Origin: Akebia trifoliata
Taxonomy: Eukaryota; Streptophyta; Magnoliopsida; Ranunculales; Lardizabalaceae
Assembly: GCA_017979445.1 (NCBI GenBank)
Contig: CM030716.1
Location: 17,069,443-17,133,442 of the forward strand
Length of the DNA stretch: 64,000 bases
Direction of reading: 5' to 3'
Part shown: positions 9,469 to 19,643 of the stretch, in pieces
How the letters are laid out: each line of letters opens with the position of its first letter
Numbering within the stretch: position 1 is the first letter of the stretch
Made by a program: the position numbers and the translations under genes
Notes under the pieces: generated by a model
What the model was told of the DNA's origin: nothing
Database searches by the model: none
The model's input: only the letters and a program-made list of their open reading frames with translations

Positions 9469-10887
9469 GTCGGCATCCTAGGACTAATACAAAAATCGGA
9501 AGAGCACCAAGAGGCATTGTTGAAAGTCCTAGGGGAATCACATGTACCTTTGACCACGACACCAGCGCAGTTAGAGCAAACAGTCGGCCAGATCATGGCC
9601 CCCGATCCCATTATTTTCACGAAAAATGAGTTTACACCTGAAGGAACGGGGCACGTCGAGCCACTAAACATTATGGTCATATGCAAGGGCATGATGGTTG
9701 TCAGGGTGCTGATTGACAACGGCTCAGCGCTTAACGTTTGTCCACTTGAGACCTTCCGAAAGCTGAACGCCGATTGGTCACACGTCAAACCCAACAACAA
9801 GGTTGTCCGAGGCTTTGATAGTTCAAGAAGAGACTCTTTGGGGGAGGTAGTTTTACCTATCACAATAGGCCCATGCACCTTTGAAGTAACATTTGAGGTC
9901 ATGGAGATACCAACAACCTTCAATCTACTACTGGGCAGGCCATGGATCCACATAGCAGGGGTTATACCTTCTTCTTTACACCAGAGAGTCAAATTCATCA
10001 TGGGGCAGAGAATGATATCGGTACTGGCAGAAAACTTGATCCCGGCCGGCAGAGCTCCAGACGTGCCATTTATTGATATAGAGATGACGAAGGACAAGGC
10101 ACTCTACCATTCGTACCAATTTGCGGCTGTCAACCACATCGAGAAGGGGAAGGAGAAGGTAAGGGCAAAGCTATCAAGAGCGAACCTTATGATCGGTCAG
10201 GTTATGAAAAGGGGAGGTTACCGACCCAAGCAAGGGTTGGGACCGGGGGGAAGAGGAAGAGCTACACCGGTCGAAGCAACGAAGCATACTCCTTATTTTG
10301 GTCTAGGGTTTAGGCCTACAAAAAGGGATTTAGCAGAAATGAATGCAAAGAAGAAAGAACTTCGACTAGCAAGAAAGCAAAACCGTGAACCGAACGTCTG
10401 GAATCTGCGCCGAGTCCCTCACATCAGTGTTAGCTTCCCAAAATCACGTGCTAGACCTGACAGTTTATCAGAACCACAACCAGCAAAAAGGCCAAAAGTG
10501 GTAAAATCCAAACCCATGCAAGAAGACCCAGTCGTCGAGTCCCAATCATCCTTCATAGAAGGCATTGATGTTCTATTCAATGGGGATTCCGATGAAAGTC
10601 CACCAGAGACCACTCTAGAATCCACCCAAGTGGAAATCACTACAAGCTACGAGAAAAAATCACCATTCCCCACTGGCATCGACTGGGCATCAGTCGTCAT
10701 CCCACCAAGCTTGGGAGGGACTATGCCCCAATCTGACAAAAATCAATTAGAGATCATGGTTATCTCCGAACCGCCAATCAAATCATCCAACGAATCACTT
10801 TCACATCTCATCCGCCCCCTCAGAGAAGGGGAAGTTCTGAATAATTGGGAGGAATTCCCATTGACCCTTGAGACTGTTGAGGCCTAA
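9469..10887 (+). CDS. pro: Aspartic protease plus G-patch-like domain of A1
   Basis: The retropepsin active site is in LIDNGSALNVCPL (about 9707-9745); the DNG variant of DTG/DSG is usual in Ogre/Tat elements. LLLGRPWIH follows at the expected distance. Further on, a Gly-rich G-patch-like segment (RGGYRPKQGLGPGGRG and FGLGFRPTKRD, about 10200-10330) matches the domain known downstream of protease in this lineage. A charged Lys/Arg stretch and an acidic tail complete it. The protease cleaves the Gag-Pol precursor. The frame ends at TAA 10885-10887, but the same frame stays open beyond it. Confidence 0.88.
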   Translation, partial: VGILGLIQKSEEHQEALLKVLGESHVPLTTTPAQLEQTVGQIMAPDPIIFTKNEFTPEGTGHVEPLNIMVICKGMMVVRVLIDNGSALNVCPLETFRKLNADWSHVKPNNKVVRGFDSSRRDSLGEVVLPITIGPCTFEVTFEVMEIPTTFNLLLGRPWIHIAGVIPSSLHQRVKFIMGQRMISVLAENLIPAGRAPDVPFIDIEMTKDKALYHSYQFAAVNHIEKGKEKVRAKLSRANLMIGQVMKRGGYRPKQGLGPGGRGRATPVEATKHTPYFGLGFRPTKRDLAEMNAKKKELRLARKQNREPNVWNLRRVPHISVSFPKSRARPDSLSEPQPAKRPKVVKSKPMQEDPVVESQSSFIEGIDVLFNGDSDESPPETTLESTQVEITTSYEKKSPFPTGIDWASVVIPPSLGGTMPQSDKNQLEIMVISEPPIKSSNESLSHLIRPLREGEVLNNWEEFPLTLETVEA

Positions 10888-10914
10888 AAAAAAACGCCGT
10901 TAAACGAATCTAGT

Positions 10915-11421
10915 TTGCCCGAGGATCATAGTGAGCCCTCGTCCTCGGGTAAAGACTGTTTTGAGGGCTCCCTATCTTTATTAATGAATTTGCATGATTG
11001 TTCTTCTTATTTCAGGTATTCGAAAAGTAACAAAAAAATAAATATTCCTCAAAAAGCAAAAAAATCAAAAATTTCTCAAAAGACAAAAAAATCAAAAAGC
11101 TTTCAAAATTGTAAAAAAATAGATATTTTCCAAAAGCCAAAAAAAGAATTTTCAAGGGATCTATCTCAATCAAATAAGTATCCAGATAACACAGAATTTG
11201 AAAGGGACGAGTATGATTTCGATCTTGAACTCGACTTTGACCTCATGGGGATCGAAGAAGAGTCTGAGGATGAAATGGAGTACCCGCCTAAAGAAATCAA
11301 AGACTTGATAGAGCTTCACGAGAAAGGTGTTCAGCCAAACATTGAGGATACAGATTCAATCAATCTTAGTACCAAAGAGGACCCACGAATCGTCAAGATC
11401 AGAGCCTTATTAACATCGTAG
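10915..11421 (+). CDS. Pro-RT linker of A1 Pol (Lys-rich then acidic)
   Basis: It is in the same frame as protease and RT. A Lys/Ser/Gln repeat section (KKSKISQKTKKSKS) is followed by an acidic section rich in Asp/Glu, then the conserved lead-in to RT (KEDPRIVKIRALL). Ogre elements carry a short intron between pro and RT. A polypyrimidine-AG acceptor candidate lies at 11006-11015 (TTCTTATTTCAG), but no donor upstream of the 10885 stop restores frame, so the intron is unproven. It ends at TAG 11419-11421. Confidence 0.6.
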   Translation: MPEDHSEPSSSGKDCFEGSLSLLMNLHDCSSYFRYSKSNKKINIPQKAKKSKISQKTKKSKSFQNCKKIDIFQKPKKEFSRDLSQSNKYPDNTEFERDEYDFDLELDFDLMGIEEESEDEMEYPPKEIKDLIELHEKGVQPNIEDTDSINLSTKEDPRIVKIRALLTS

Positions 11422-11433
11422 CAGAAGGAAGAA

Positions 11434-13821
11434 ATGATCGAATTCTTACGAAACTATCAAGACGTCTTCGCATGGTCATACAGAGACATGCCGAGGTTAA
11501 ACACGGATCTTGTTGTACACAGACTACCCATTGCTTCCGAAAGTAAGCCAATTAAGCAAAAACTGAGAAGACTAAAGCCAGAATGGACCCTCAAGGTCAA
11601 AGATGAGGTCATAAAATAGTTCGAAGCCGGATTTCTCACAGTTTCTACATACCCTGAGTGGTTGGCTAATGTTGTACCGGTACCCAAGAAAGACGGAAAA
11701 GTACGCATGTGTGTTGACTATCGAGACTTGAACAAAGCCAGTCCTAAGGATGACTTTCCACTTCCACACATCGACACTCTAGTATATAGTACAGCAGGGC
11801 ACGGTATGTTCTCGTTCATGGATGGCTTCTCAGGCTATAATCAGATAAAAATGACAGAAGAAGACCAGGAAAAGACTGCATTTATCACACCATGGGGTAC
11901 TTTCCACTACAAAGTCATGCCATTCGGGCTCAAGAACGCAGGGGCGACTTACCAACGGGCAATGACCACACTATTCCACGATATGATCCACAAGGAAATG
12001 GAAGTGTACGTAGATGATATGATCGCTAAATCGAGCATAGAAGAAGATCATCTAGAAAATCTCAAAAAACTGTTCGACAGGCTAAGGAAATACTGTTTAA
12101 GGCTAAATCCTGCAAAATGTGTATTCAGGGCAATATCAGGCAAACTACTGGGTTTCATCGTCAGTAGAAGAGGCATCGAGATAGATCCTGTAAAAACTAA
12201 GTATATACTCGAAATGAAGGCACCTGTTTCAGAAAAAGATGTTCGGGGCTTTTTGGGGAGAATACAGTATATAAGCCGGTTTATAGCTCAACTCACGCTT
12301 ATCTGTGAGCCAGTCTTCAAGCTACTGAGGAAAGACACGCCAAAGAAGTGGAACAACGACTGTCAAGAAGCATTCGACAAGATTAAACAATATCTGCTCA
12401 ATCCACCAATCCTAGTCCCTCCTACTCTAGGGCGACCTTTACTGATGTACATCTCGGTGCAAGAAACGTCAATAGGGTGTGTGCTAGGGCAACACGATGA
12501 ATCAGGACGGAAGGAACAGGCCATCTACTATCTCAGCAAGAAATTTACTGAGTACGAAGCAAAATATTCAACGCTTGAGAAAACTTGCTGCGCATTAGTC
12601 TGGGCATCTCAACGATTACGTCACTATTTGCTGAGTTACTCGACTATGCTAATCGCCAGGATGGATCCTCTCAAGTACCTTTTCGAGAAACCAGCATTAA
12701 CAGGTCGTACAGCAAAGTGGCAATTATTATTATCTGAGTTTGACATCACCTATGTAACTCAGAAGGCCATCAAAGGGCAAGCCATCGCTGATCACCTCGC
12801 CGAGCACCCATTGCCTGATTACGAGCCATTAAAGACAAACTTCCCCGATGAAGCCATACTAATCACTGAGGTTGAAGACGATAATGAGGAGCCAGGCTGG
12901 AAAATGTACTTCGACGGAGCAGCCAATCAGAAAGGAAACGGAATAAGGGCAGTTCTGATCAAGCCAGATGGATCCCACGTGCCAATCGCAATCAGACTAA
13001 AATTTCAATGTTCCAACAATGAGGCTGAATACGAAGCATGCATAGCAGGGTTGAAGGCAGCACTGGATCTCGAAGTAGATGAGATCGATGTTTTCGGAGA
13101 TTCAAGCTTAGTAGTCTATCAGACAACTGGAGAATGGAAGACCCGAGAACAGAGATTGGTTCCTTACCACGAGTATCTAGAAGAACTAAGCTCGCGCTTT
13201 GATAGGATTTTATTCACGTACATGCCGAGAGCTAAGAATCAGTTTGCAGATGCGCTAGCTACACTTGCCTCTATGATCAGTATCTCGAAAGACTTAATCA
13301 TCGACCCTATCGAGATTGGAATTCAAGATGAGCCAGCCTATTGCTTACCCGTTGAAGTAGAAGAATCTGAAGAAAAGCCATGGTATTCTGACATCAAGGC
13401 ATATCTTGAAGATCGAACGCTCCCCTCAGATGCAACGCCAAATGATCGAAGGACCATTCAGAAGCTAGCAAGGCAATTCTTTTTAAGTAACGGTATTCTG
13501 TACAAGAAGTCGCACCATGAGGTCTTACTTAGGTGTGTGGCAGAAACAGAAGCGAAACGACTAATTGAGACTGTACATGGGGGAGTTTGCGGACCTCACA
13601 TGAATGGTCATATGCTTGCTAAGAAGATCATGAGGATGGGATACTATTGGTCCACAATGGAGAGTGACTGCTATCAACATGTCCACAAATGTCATCTATG
13701 TCAGATCTACACCAACAAGATTAATGCCCCACCTTCAGAACTACATAATATGACCTCTGGGGCATGGACGTCATTGGGCAGATCTCGCCAAAAGCTGCAA
13801 ATGGGCATCGTTTCATCCTAG
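11434..13821 (+). pseudogene. pol: Reverse transcriptase, RNaseH, second RNaseH, integrase N-terminus (A1)
   Basis: The RT approach (FAWSYRDMP) precedes TAG 11617-11619, where the context implies CAG. The 719-codon frame from 11662 has RT with catalytic YVDD at residues 116-119 and LPHID, FSFMDGFSGYNQI and PFGLKNAGATYQRA blocks. A degenerate first RNaseH spans about 255-385 and an archaeal-type second RNaseH about 413-535 (YFDGA, AEYEAC, FGDSS, FADALA as the D-E-D-D set). The integrase zinc-binding HHCC follows (about 639-680). Two RNaseH domains, the first decayed, are a Tat-lineage hallmark. The frame is lost near 13753 through a 19-bp deletion relative to A2. Confidence 0.92.
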
Positions 13822-14609
13822 TCGCTATCGATTACTTCACAAAATGGATAGAAGCTGCATCATATGCCAATGTCACCAAAAGCAACGTCATGAAGTTTGT
13901 CAAGAACAACATCATTTGCAGGTATGGACTTCCAAGCGGATTGGTAACTGACAATGCCAAGAACTTCAAGAACAAAGATATGATGAAAATGTGCGAAGAC
14001 TTCCAGATCACCCATCACAACTCTGTACCCTACAGACCTAAGATGAATGGAGCAGTCGAGGCAGCCAACAAGAACATCAAGAAAATAATCGAGAAGATGG
14101 CAGTTACATACAAAGATTGGCACGACATGTTGCCCTTTGCACTACATGCCTACTGAACCTCGTTCAGAACTTCGATTGGGGCAACTCCGTATTCATTGGT
14201 CTACGGAATGGAAGCAGTCTTACCCGTAGAGGTTGAGATTCCCTCCCTCCGAATCTTAAAAGAAGCAGAGTTAGATGAGACTGAATGGATTCAAGCTCGG
14301 TTCGATCAGTTGAATCTAATTGAAGAGAAACGCCTTGCAGCCATTTGCCATGGACAGATCTATCAACGACGAATAGCTCGTGCCTATAACAAGAAAGTTA
14401 AGCCTAGGGATTTCTCGCTAGGAGACCTGGTCTTAAAGAAGATTCTGCCAATTCAAGAAGACGCTAGAGGAAAGTTCAGACCAAACTATGAGGGACCATT
14501 CATCGTACAGAAGGTAATGACAGGAGGAGCTTTGATTCTCACAGAAATGGACGGACAAGTCTTCCCGCAACCGATCAATGCTGACATTGTTAAAAAATAT
14601 TACGCTTAA
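13764..14609 (+). pseudogene. Integrase catalytic core and C-terminus (A1)
   Basis: It continues the integrase in the shifted frame. The D-D-E triad is visible as GMDVIG, VTDNAKNF and AVEAANK. TGA at 14154-14156 follows HAY and fits CGA to TGA; the frame then reopens (ATPYSLVYGMEAVLPVEVEIP) and ends at TAA 14607-14609 after a GPFIVQKV-type C-terminal domain. The product would insert element cDNA into the genome. The 19-bp deletion and the stop make it inactive. Confidence 0.9.
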
Positions 14610-16178
14610 GACCTGACCCTGAGATGACGAAAGGCCATTTTTGTTATCCCAAACAAATCATCACACCCTAGTCAACCCTTTTGAGCCATCACGTTCATTT
14701 CTTAACCTAAGACTGGGGCAAGTCAACAACTACAAAACGAAAAAAAAAAAGATCAGAAAAAAATAGAAAAATCAAAAGCATCAAAAGTACTCCTGGCTCG
14801 CATGAGGATAAACTACGAACGGCTAAAAATATAAAAAAATTAAAAAAATCAGAAACTCGGACACTTGATCTAAGCTCAACCCAAATCTCTAGCCTAAACA
14901 AGTTCGAGAGACGCTGGGAGGAGACATAGATCACCTTTTCGAAGCAAAAATAGACAAATCCCAAGTCTAACCCACTCTAGACAAACGTAGACCTTAACCT
15001 TTTTGTAACATTCCACGACCATAAGCCTAAGCCAACGTTTCGTCCTACTTAAAGTCCTTTTTGATCAGGAAAAGTTCTAGGGCAACATAATGACAGTGGC
15101 AGCACCAATGGTCTTGCGACTTGGTCCAAACCTCAAAGCCTTGTTAGTCGTTGGAAGACTCGAGAGGGGAATCCAGATTGGATATTCGAAAAAAAAAAAG
15201 AGTACTCGAAGTGTAGAGTAGTCGATCTTGCAGCTCAATTTGAGTTGCCGAACCACGAATAGTCGTCAGCAAATTCGAGAGGGAAATCTAGATCTATTAC
15301 TCAAGAAAAGTGCCACTACAAGAGTAGAGTCGTCGATCTTGCAACTCAACTTAAGTCACCAAGCCACAAAGACACAGAGACTCCGAGCAGAATTGTAATG
15401 AAAAATCTAGAAAAATACAAGCATGGTCTGAAAGGTCATGGCGAAAACCTGAAAGGGCGCTATGAGTAAAAGAATCAGACTATGGCAAGATCAAAGCCAC
15501 TAGCACGATGAAAATCCCAAAAAGGACGTCGATGCGTAAAAATGTGGAAACCGGGTCTGATGAAAACCGTAATTGGCATCATGGGCAATAAAGGTTAACA
15601 AAAAAAAACTCCTGGCCCGCAAGAGTATAAACTGTGAACGGCAAAATCTTTCCAAAATCCCGAGACCCAAACGGATAATAGTCTTCCAATACCAGGGCAC
15701 TGGGAATGACTCTAAAGGAATCAAAAGAGCAATTGACGTTTATATCCTCTGTGATTGGCAAAAACACCAAGATCATCGCAACCAAAGATTTTACAAACTC
15801 TGAATTTATCTTACTCATTTGATAAAGATATTTCATAAAATTTCAAAAAGAAAAACTAATATTTTTGGCCGATGATGAAAAAATCTAGGACTTATTCAAA
15901 ACTTCAAGTTTTCAAAGCATTAGATATACCTGAGGCCAAGTAATTACAAAACCTATTTTCTTTGCATTTAATCTTTCAATGTTTTGCAATAAAAAGAAAA
16001 TACAAAAAGAGTTAATACAACACAGTCAATCAAACATCATGAAAAAAGAGTCAAGACGTTCCTCCAAAGCACGGATCCGGGCAGCATGACTCATCATCAC
16101 TTTTCCAGCGTCCGAAGCATTACGACTCACTAGACAAGACGCGAAGGCATCGAAGCAGGGACCCCAAGCAAGCTCCTC
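14610..16178 (+). other. A1 3' region between integrase and captured gene
   Basis: No gene. It holds A-rich tracts, several degenerate repeats (CTCCTGGCxCGCA..GATAAACT at 14788 and 15609), and three predicted stem-loops with long A-rich loops at 15437-15464, 15506-15531 and 15558-15581. A2 keeps their counterparts. The stretch 15800-16178 matches A2 21950-22300 and has no recognisable coding content. Confidence 0.7.
15437..15581 (+). repeat. Series of 3'-UTR stem-loops (A1)
   Basis: CATGGCG with CGCTATG encloses the 14-nt loop AAAACCTGAAAGGG. CGATG with CGTCG encloses 16 nt. TGATG with CATCA encloses 14 nt. In A2 (21582-21724) the stems read CATAGTG/CACTATG and TGGTG/CACCA, so both arms changed together. 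B1 and B2 carry the same series with other stems. Confidence 0.7.
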
Positions 16179-17213
16179 CTGAGATCACTCTCCGAGCCTA
16201 CTGAGGTAGATAAACAATTGATCATCGAACTCGCAGTTGTAGCAATGGAAGAGTTTATAAGAATGACCCAACTAGGGAAACCCTTATGGATGCGTGGCCT
16301 TGACGATGCTTGTGAGATTCTAAGTGAAGATGAGTACATGCAAACATTCCCAAGGGGAATTGGGCCGAAACCATTTGGATTAAAATCAGAAGCTTCTCGA
16401 GAAACGACCATTGTTATCATGAATCACATTAACCTTGATGAGATCCTTATGGATGTGAATCAGTGGTCCACCGTGTTTTCTAACATTGTTTCAAAAGCAA
16501 CGACTCTTGAGGTCGTATCAAAAGGCTAGCAGAAAATTATAAAAGAGCCCTTCAAGTGATGACAGCAGAATTTCAAGTCTCACCAAAGAAAGTTTTCAAT
16601 TTCCTTTGCGATGAGAACTTTAGAAGTGAGTGGGACATTCTTTCTAATGGCGGTGCTGTTCAAGAAATAACACATATTGCTAAATGGCAGAGATCTTGGT
16701 AATTGTGTCTCTCTACTGCAAGTTAATACTCCAAATACCAGCCAGAGCAACATGTTGATATTACAAGAGAATAGCACCGATACAACGGGCTCTTTTGTAA
16801 TCTATGCTCCTGTTGATATTGTTGCAATGAACGTGGTTCTAAATGGGGGAGACCCAGACTGTGTAGCACTCCTTCTCCTTGGTTTTTCTATACTCCCCGA
16901 TGGGCTAACAGTAAATAGAGGTAGAATTACTGAAGTTGGGTCTGGTGGATCTCTATTGACTGTCGCATTCTAGATCTTGGTCGATTCGGTTCCAACAGCA
17001 AAACTCTCTCTTGGATCAGTGACAGCTGTTAACAACCATATTGCGAGTGCTCCAACAGCAAAACTCTCTTTTGGATCAGTGACAGCTGTTAACAACCATA
17101 TTGCTTGTGCTCCAACTGCAAAACTCTCTCTTGGATTTGTGGCGACTGCTAACAACCTCAGTGCTTGCACCGTTGAAAAAATCAAAGGTATCAAAGGACA
17201 ATGCATGAATTGA
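16179..17213 (+). pseudogene. Captured HD-ZIP IV transcription factor fragment (START and START-adjacent regions)
   Basis: The translation matches class IV homeodomain-leucine zipper proteins, closest in my judgement to HDG2/PDF2/ATML1. START motifs include IIELAVVAMEE, TFPRGIGPKPFG and MNHINLDEILMDVNQWS (16218-16529). The adjacent domain follows with [49 protein letters not shown] and GGSLLTVAF, and the C-terminus with PTAKLSLGSV and CTVEKIKG. Homeodomain and zipper are absent. An internal deletion joins EFQVS to PKKVF, a shift follows codon 100, an extra A lies near 16682, and TAG at 16971-16973 replaces the Gln of FQIL. No introns interrupt it, which suggests capture of spliced RNA. It is sense to pol, between integrase and the 3' LTR. 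A functional protein is unlikely. Confidence 0.95.
16992..17171 (+). repeat. In-frame 60-bp triplication in the captured gene
   Basis: Three units of exactly 60 bp (16992, 17052, 17112) encode PTAKLS(L/F)GSVTAVNNHIA..A-like segments, the conserved C-terminal end of HD-ZIP IV proteins. A2 has a single unit, so the expansion is private to A1 and kept the frame. Confidence 0.93.
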
Positions 17214-17614
17214 GAGGGTTAGCTTATGATAGAAACAGAGCAAGATCAACAAAAGAAGGCAATGAAGAGGAAATTAAAAAAAAAAAAACCAAACAAACCA
17301 AAAAAAAATCAAAAGAATTTCAAAAATCTTTCGAGTTGCACTCAATTCTGATTTGTCAAAACACGATCGAAGAAATAGTCGGATTTCAAAACTCATCAAA
17401 TTTTCATCAAATCCAAGATCTCACACGAGCTCCGCGCCATCGAGATCAAGGAATTAATAAGGCAAAACTCTGTCAGACCCCGTGCTTTAGTAGCCATTTT
17501 CCACAAAAATCTTCAATACAATCGATAATTCGAGATCGTGTTTTTACAGAATTTTTCTGGCCCGTACAAACAGGGGTTTAGTCTATTCTTTGCAGTTCTT
17601 TGCACGCAATTCCT

Positions 17615-17629
17615 GCAAAGAAGGGCAGC
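17615..17629 (+). promoter_or_regulatory. Polypurine tract of A1
   Basis: GCAAAGAAGGGCAGC lies directly before the 3' LTR start TGTAGATACC. A2 has GCAAAGAAGGACAGC at the same place (37261-37275). It primes plus-strand DNA synthesis. Confidence 0.8.
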
Positions 17630-19643
17630 TGTAGATACCTCAATTTGAACGGGCCACTTCTCGAAAGGGCCCAAAAATATCGATTTTCCAAATAAATGGG
17701 CCAACGGGCCTTAAGGGCCCAAGTCATTGAAAAGTGACATTTTTACCAAACCGAAGCCCCTAAGACCTCTCAATGGTTTAGGAGGTCCACCAAAAGGACT
17801 CGGCCTACCTTACGCTTTCCCAATATTTACCGCTCCGCTTCCAAAATAAAAAATGCCAAATTTTCGATAAATTTCACCAACGGGCCTAAAAAGCCCAATT
17901 CGCCAACACGTGGCATTTTTTATCAAACTAATGATTGCAAAAATCTAAAAAAATTAAAAAATTAAAAATGTGAGACTTGGGATGCCTACCCCTTCTCTAC
18001 TACCACCGCTCCGCCTCCGAATCCGTAAAAATCATAGGCCCACCTAAGGCCCACAAGCCCTCAACACTTTCCTAAATCGATTTCTCACCTTACCCCTAGC
18101 CTAAAATCAATCCCACATCACCTAAAATCTAAAACCAACCTATACCCTCAAAATCCATTCCAAAATAACCATCAACTAATCCTTAAAACCCAAAATCATT
18201 TCTAAAATCCAAATCCAACACTACAAAGCCCACAAATCATTAACCATATCCAATTCATTATCCAACCCACAACCCAAACCCATAAACCACAACCCACATC
18301 AACCAATCACTCTTTTATCATCAAAAGATGACACATGTCATCACCCCATCTCACCTTCCTCATCCAACCACCTACCCCATTAATTCTCTTTAAACCTCAT
18401 CTACCCACACATCAACCCATCACCTTTTCTCTCAAATCAAACACATCAACCCACACCCCTAACCTATACCTCCCCTAATCTACCCTCATCATTCCCTACA
18501 AAACCTACATCTACAACCTAAACCTACACCATCTTCTCAAGTCAAACACTCAACCTCTCCCATCAACCTATCTCAACCCTTCATTTCCAACCACTTTGAC
18601 ACATGGCATCATCTCCTTCACCCTCCCAAAATATCATCAACCACCTCTTTAAATCCTCCATTCTCTTAAACCAAATACCATTTAATCTCAACCACCATCT
18701 TAAACTCACCTCACCAAACACTCCACCCAAATGGGTTGGGTAGGATCCAAACTATTTGGGTCAAAACTCACCCATTTAACCCCCCTTCCCTAAATACCCT
18801 CTAATCTCCTCTAAATTACACCCACTTCTCTCTCAAACTCATAACCATTCTATCCTTTTTTTTTCACTTCACCCCATTATATCCCTAAAATAACTCCTCA
18901 ACATCTATAAATACCTTCATCCTCTTCCCAAAAATTCCCCCAACTTTCACTACAAAAATTCTCCCCTCCCACTCTTACAAAAAAAAATACTACCAATTCT
19001 CTCCCCCAAGTCTCACAAAAAAAAATTTATTATACTCCACTCATCTCTCTCATCATCTCTTCTCTACTCCTTCAACCATACAAGAATTGTATTTTCATAA
19101 AATACTAAGGACTTAAGAAGAAGAAAAGAAGAAAGAAGATACAAGGTGGGTTCAAGGCAATCCCCCCCTCTCTCTTCTACACCCTCTCCTCCTCCCTCTT
19201 CTATCACCCCTCTCCCCTTCATTTTATTTTTGAGGATGAATGGACCCCAAGGCTAAAGGTCTATAAGGGTCATTTCCATCAATGGAATGACCCTATGATC
19301 AAGCCGAAAATGAACCCCTATCTAGGGTACAAATGCACCCACGTGGCACATTTTTTTTCACATCTTTTTAAATAAAAAAGGATCGAGTTGAGTTGAGGTT
19401 ACCACTATTTAGTGGGGAGAAAAGGGTGCCTAACACCTTCCCTTTTCTCCAACCGAGTCGCTTACCCCGTATCTCAAAGATTTGATCCGTACCTTATCCA
19501 TCGAGAGTCACTAAATGCTAAAATGTCACTTTTTCAAAAAATGTATATCGGGTGACCATTCACACCCACTTACAAAAATGAATGGTGGCAACTCCAAACC
19601 ATCGTAGATGTGACCGTCGTAATGATGAAATCACGTGTCTACA
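17630..19643 (+). repeat. A1 3' LTR (2014 bp)
   Basis: It runs TGTAGATACC to GTGTCTACA. The first kilobase is C/A-rich (17990-18900), with many CCTAAACC and CCCACAACC-like words. A TATA box lies at 18906-18913, the conserved stem-loop at 19416-19450, and the last 559 bp match 1-560. Promoter and polyadenylation signals of the element reside here. Confidence 0.95.
18906..18913 (+). promoter_or_regulatory. TATA box in A1 LTR
   Basis: TATAAATA in a C-rich context, about 740 bp before the LTR end. The A2 LTR has TATAAAA at 38538-38544. This is the likely core promoter of family A. Confidence 0.65.

Larger units (their letters stand above)
1..19643 (+). mobile_element. Ogre-type LTR retrotransposon A1 (Ty3/gypsy, Tat lineage), 5' end cut by window
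   Basis: The order is LTR, PBS, long leader, ORF1, gag, protease, RT, RNaseH, second RNaseH, integrase, long 3' region, PPT, LTR. An extra ORF before gag and a second archaeal-type RNaseH are known hallmarks of Ogre/Tat elements. The window opens inside the 5' LTR. The 3' LTR ends at 19643 and is followed directly by sequence equivalent to position 13128 of A1 itself, so A1 sits inside an older copy of its own family (A2). TGGAG at 19644-19648 is the expected target duplication, but the left flank is outside the window. The visible 5' LTR part and its 3' LTR counterpart differ at about 15 of 559 sites, mostly transitions. Stops and frameshifts in ORF1, gag, pro, RT and integrase show that A1 is no longer autonomous. 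Confidence 0.93.

Noticed and set aside
16218..16529. A free-standing host gene for a small START protein
   Set aside because: It lacks homeodomain, zipper and complete START, is broken by stops and deletions, and lies between retrotransposon integrase and PPT in two copies.
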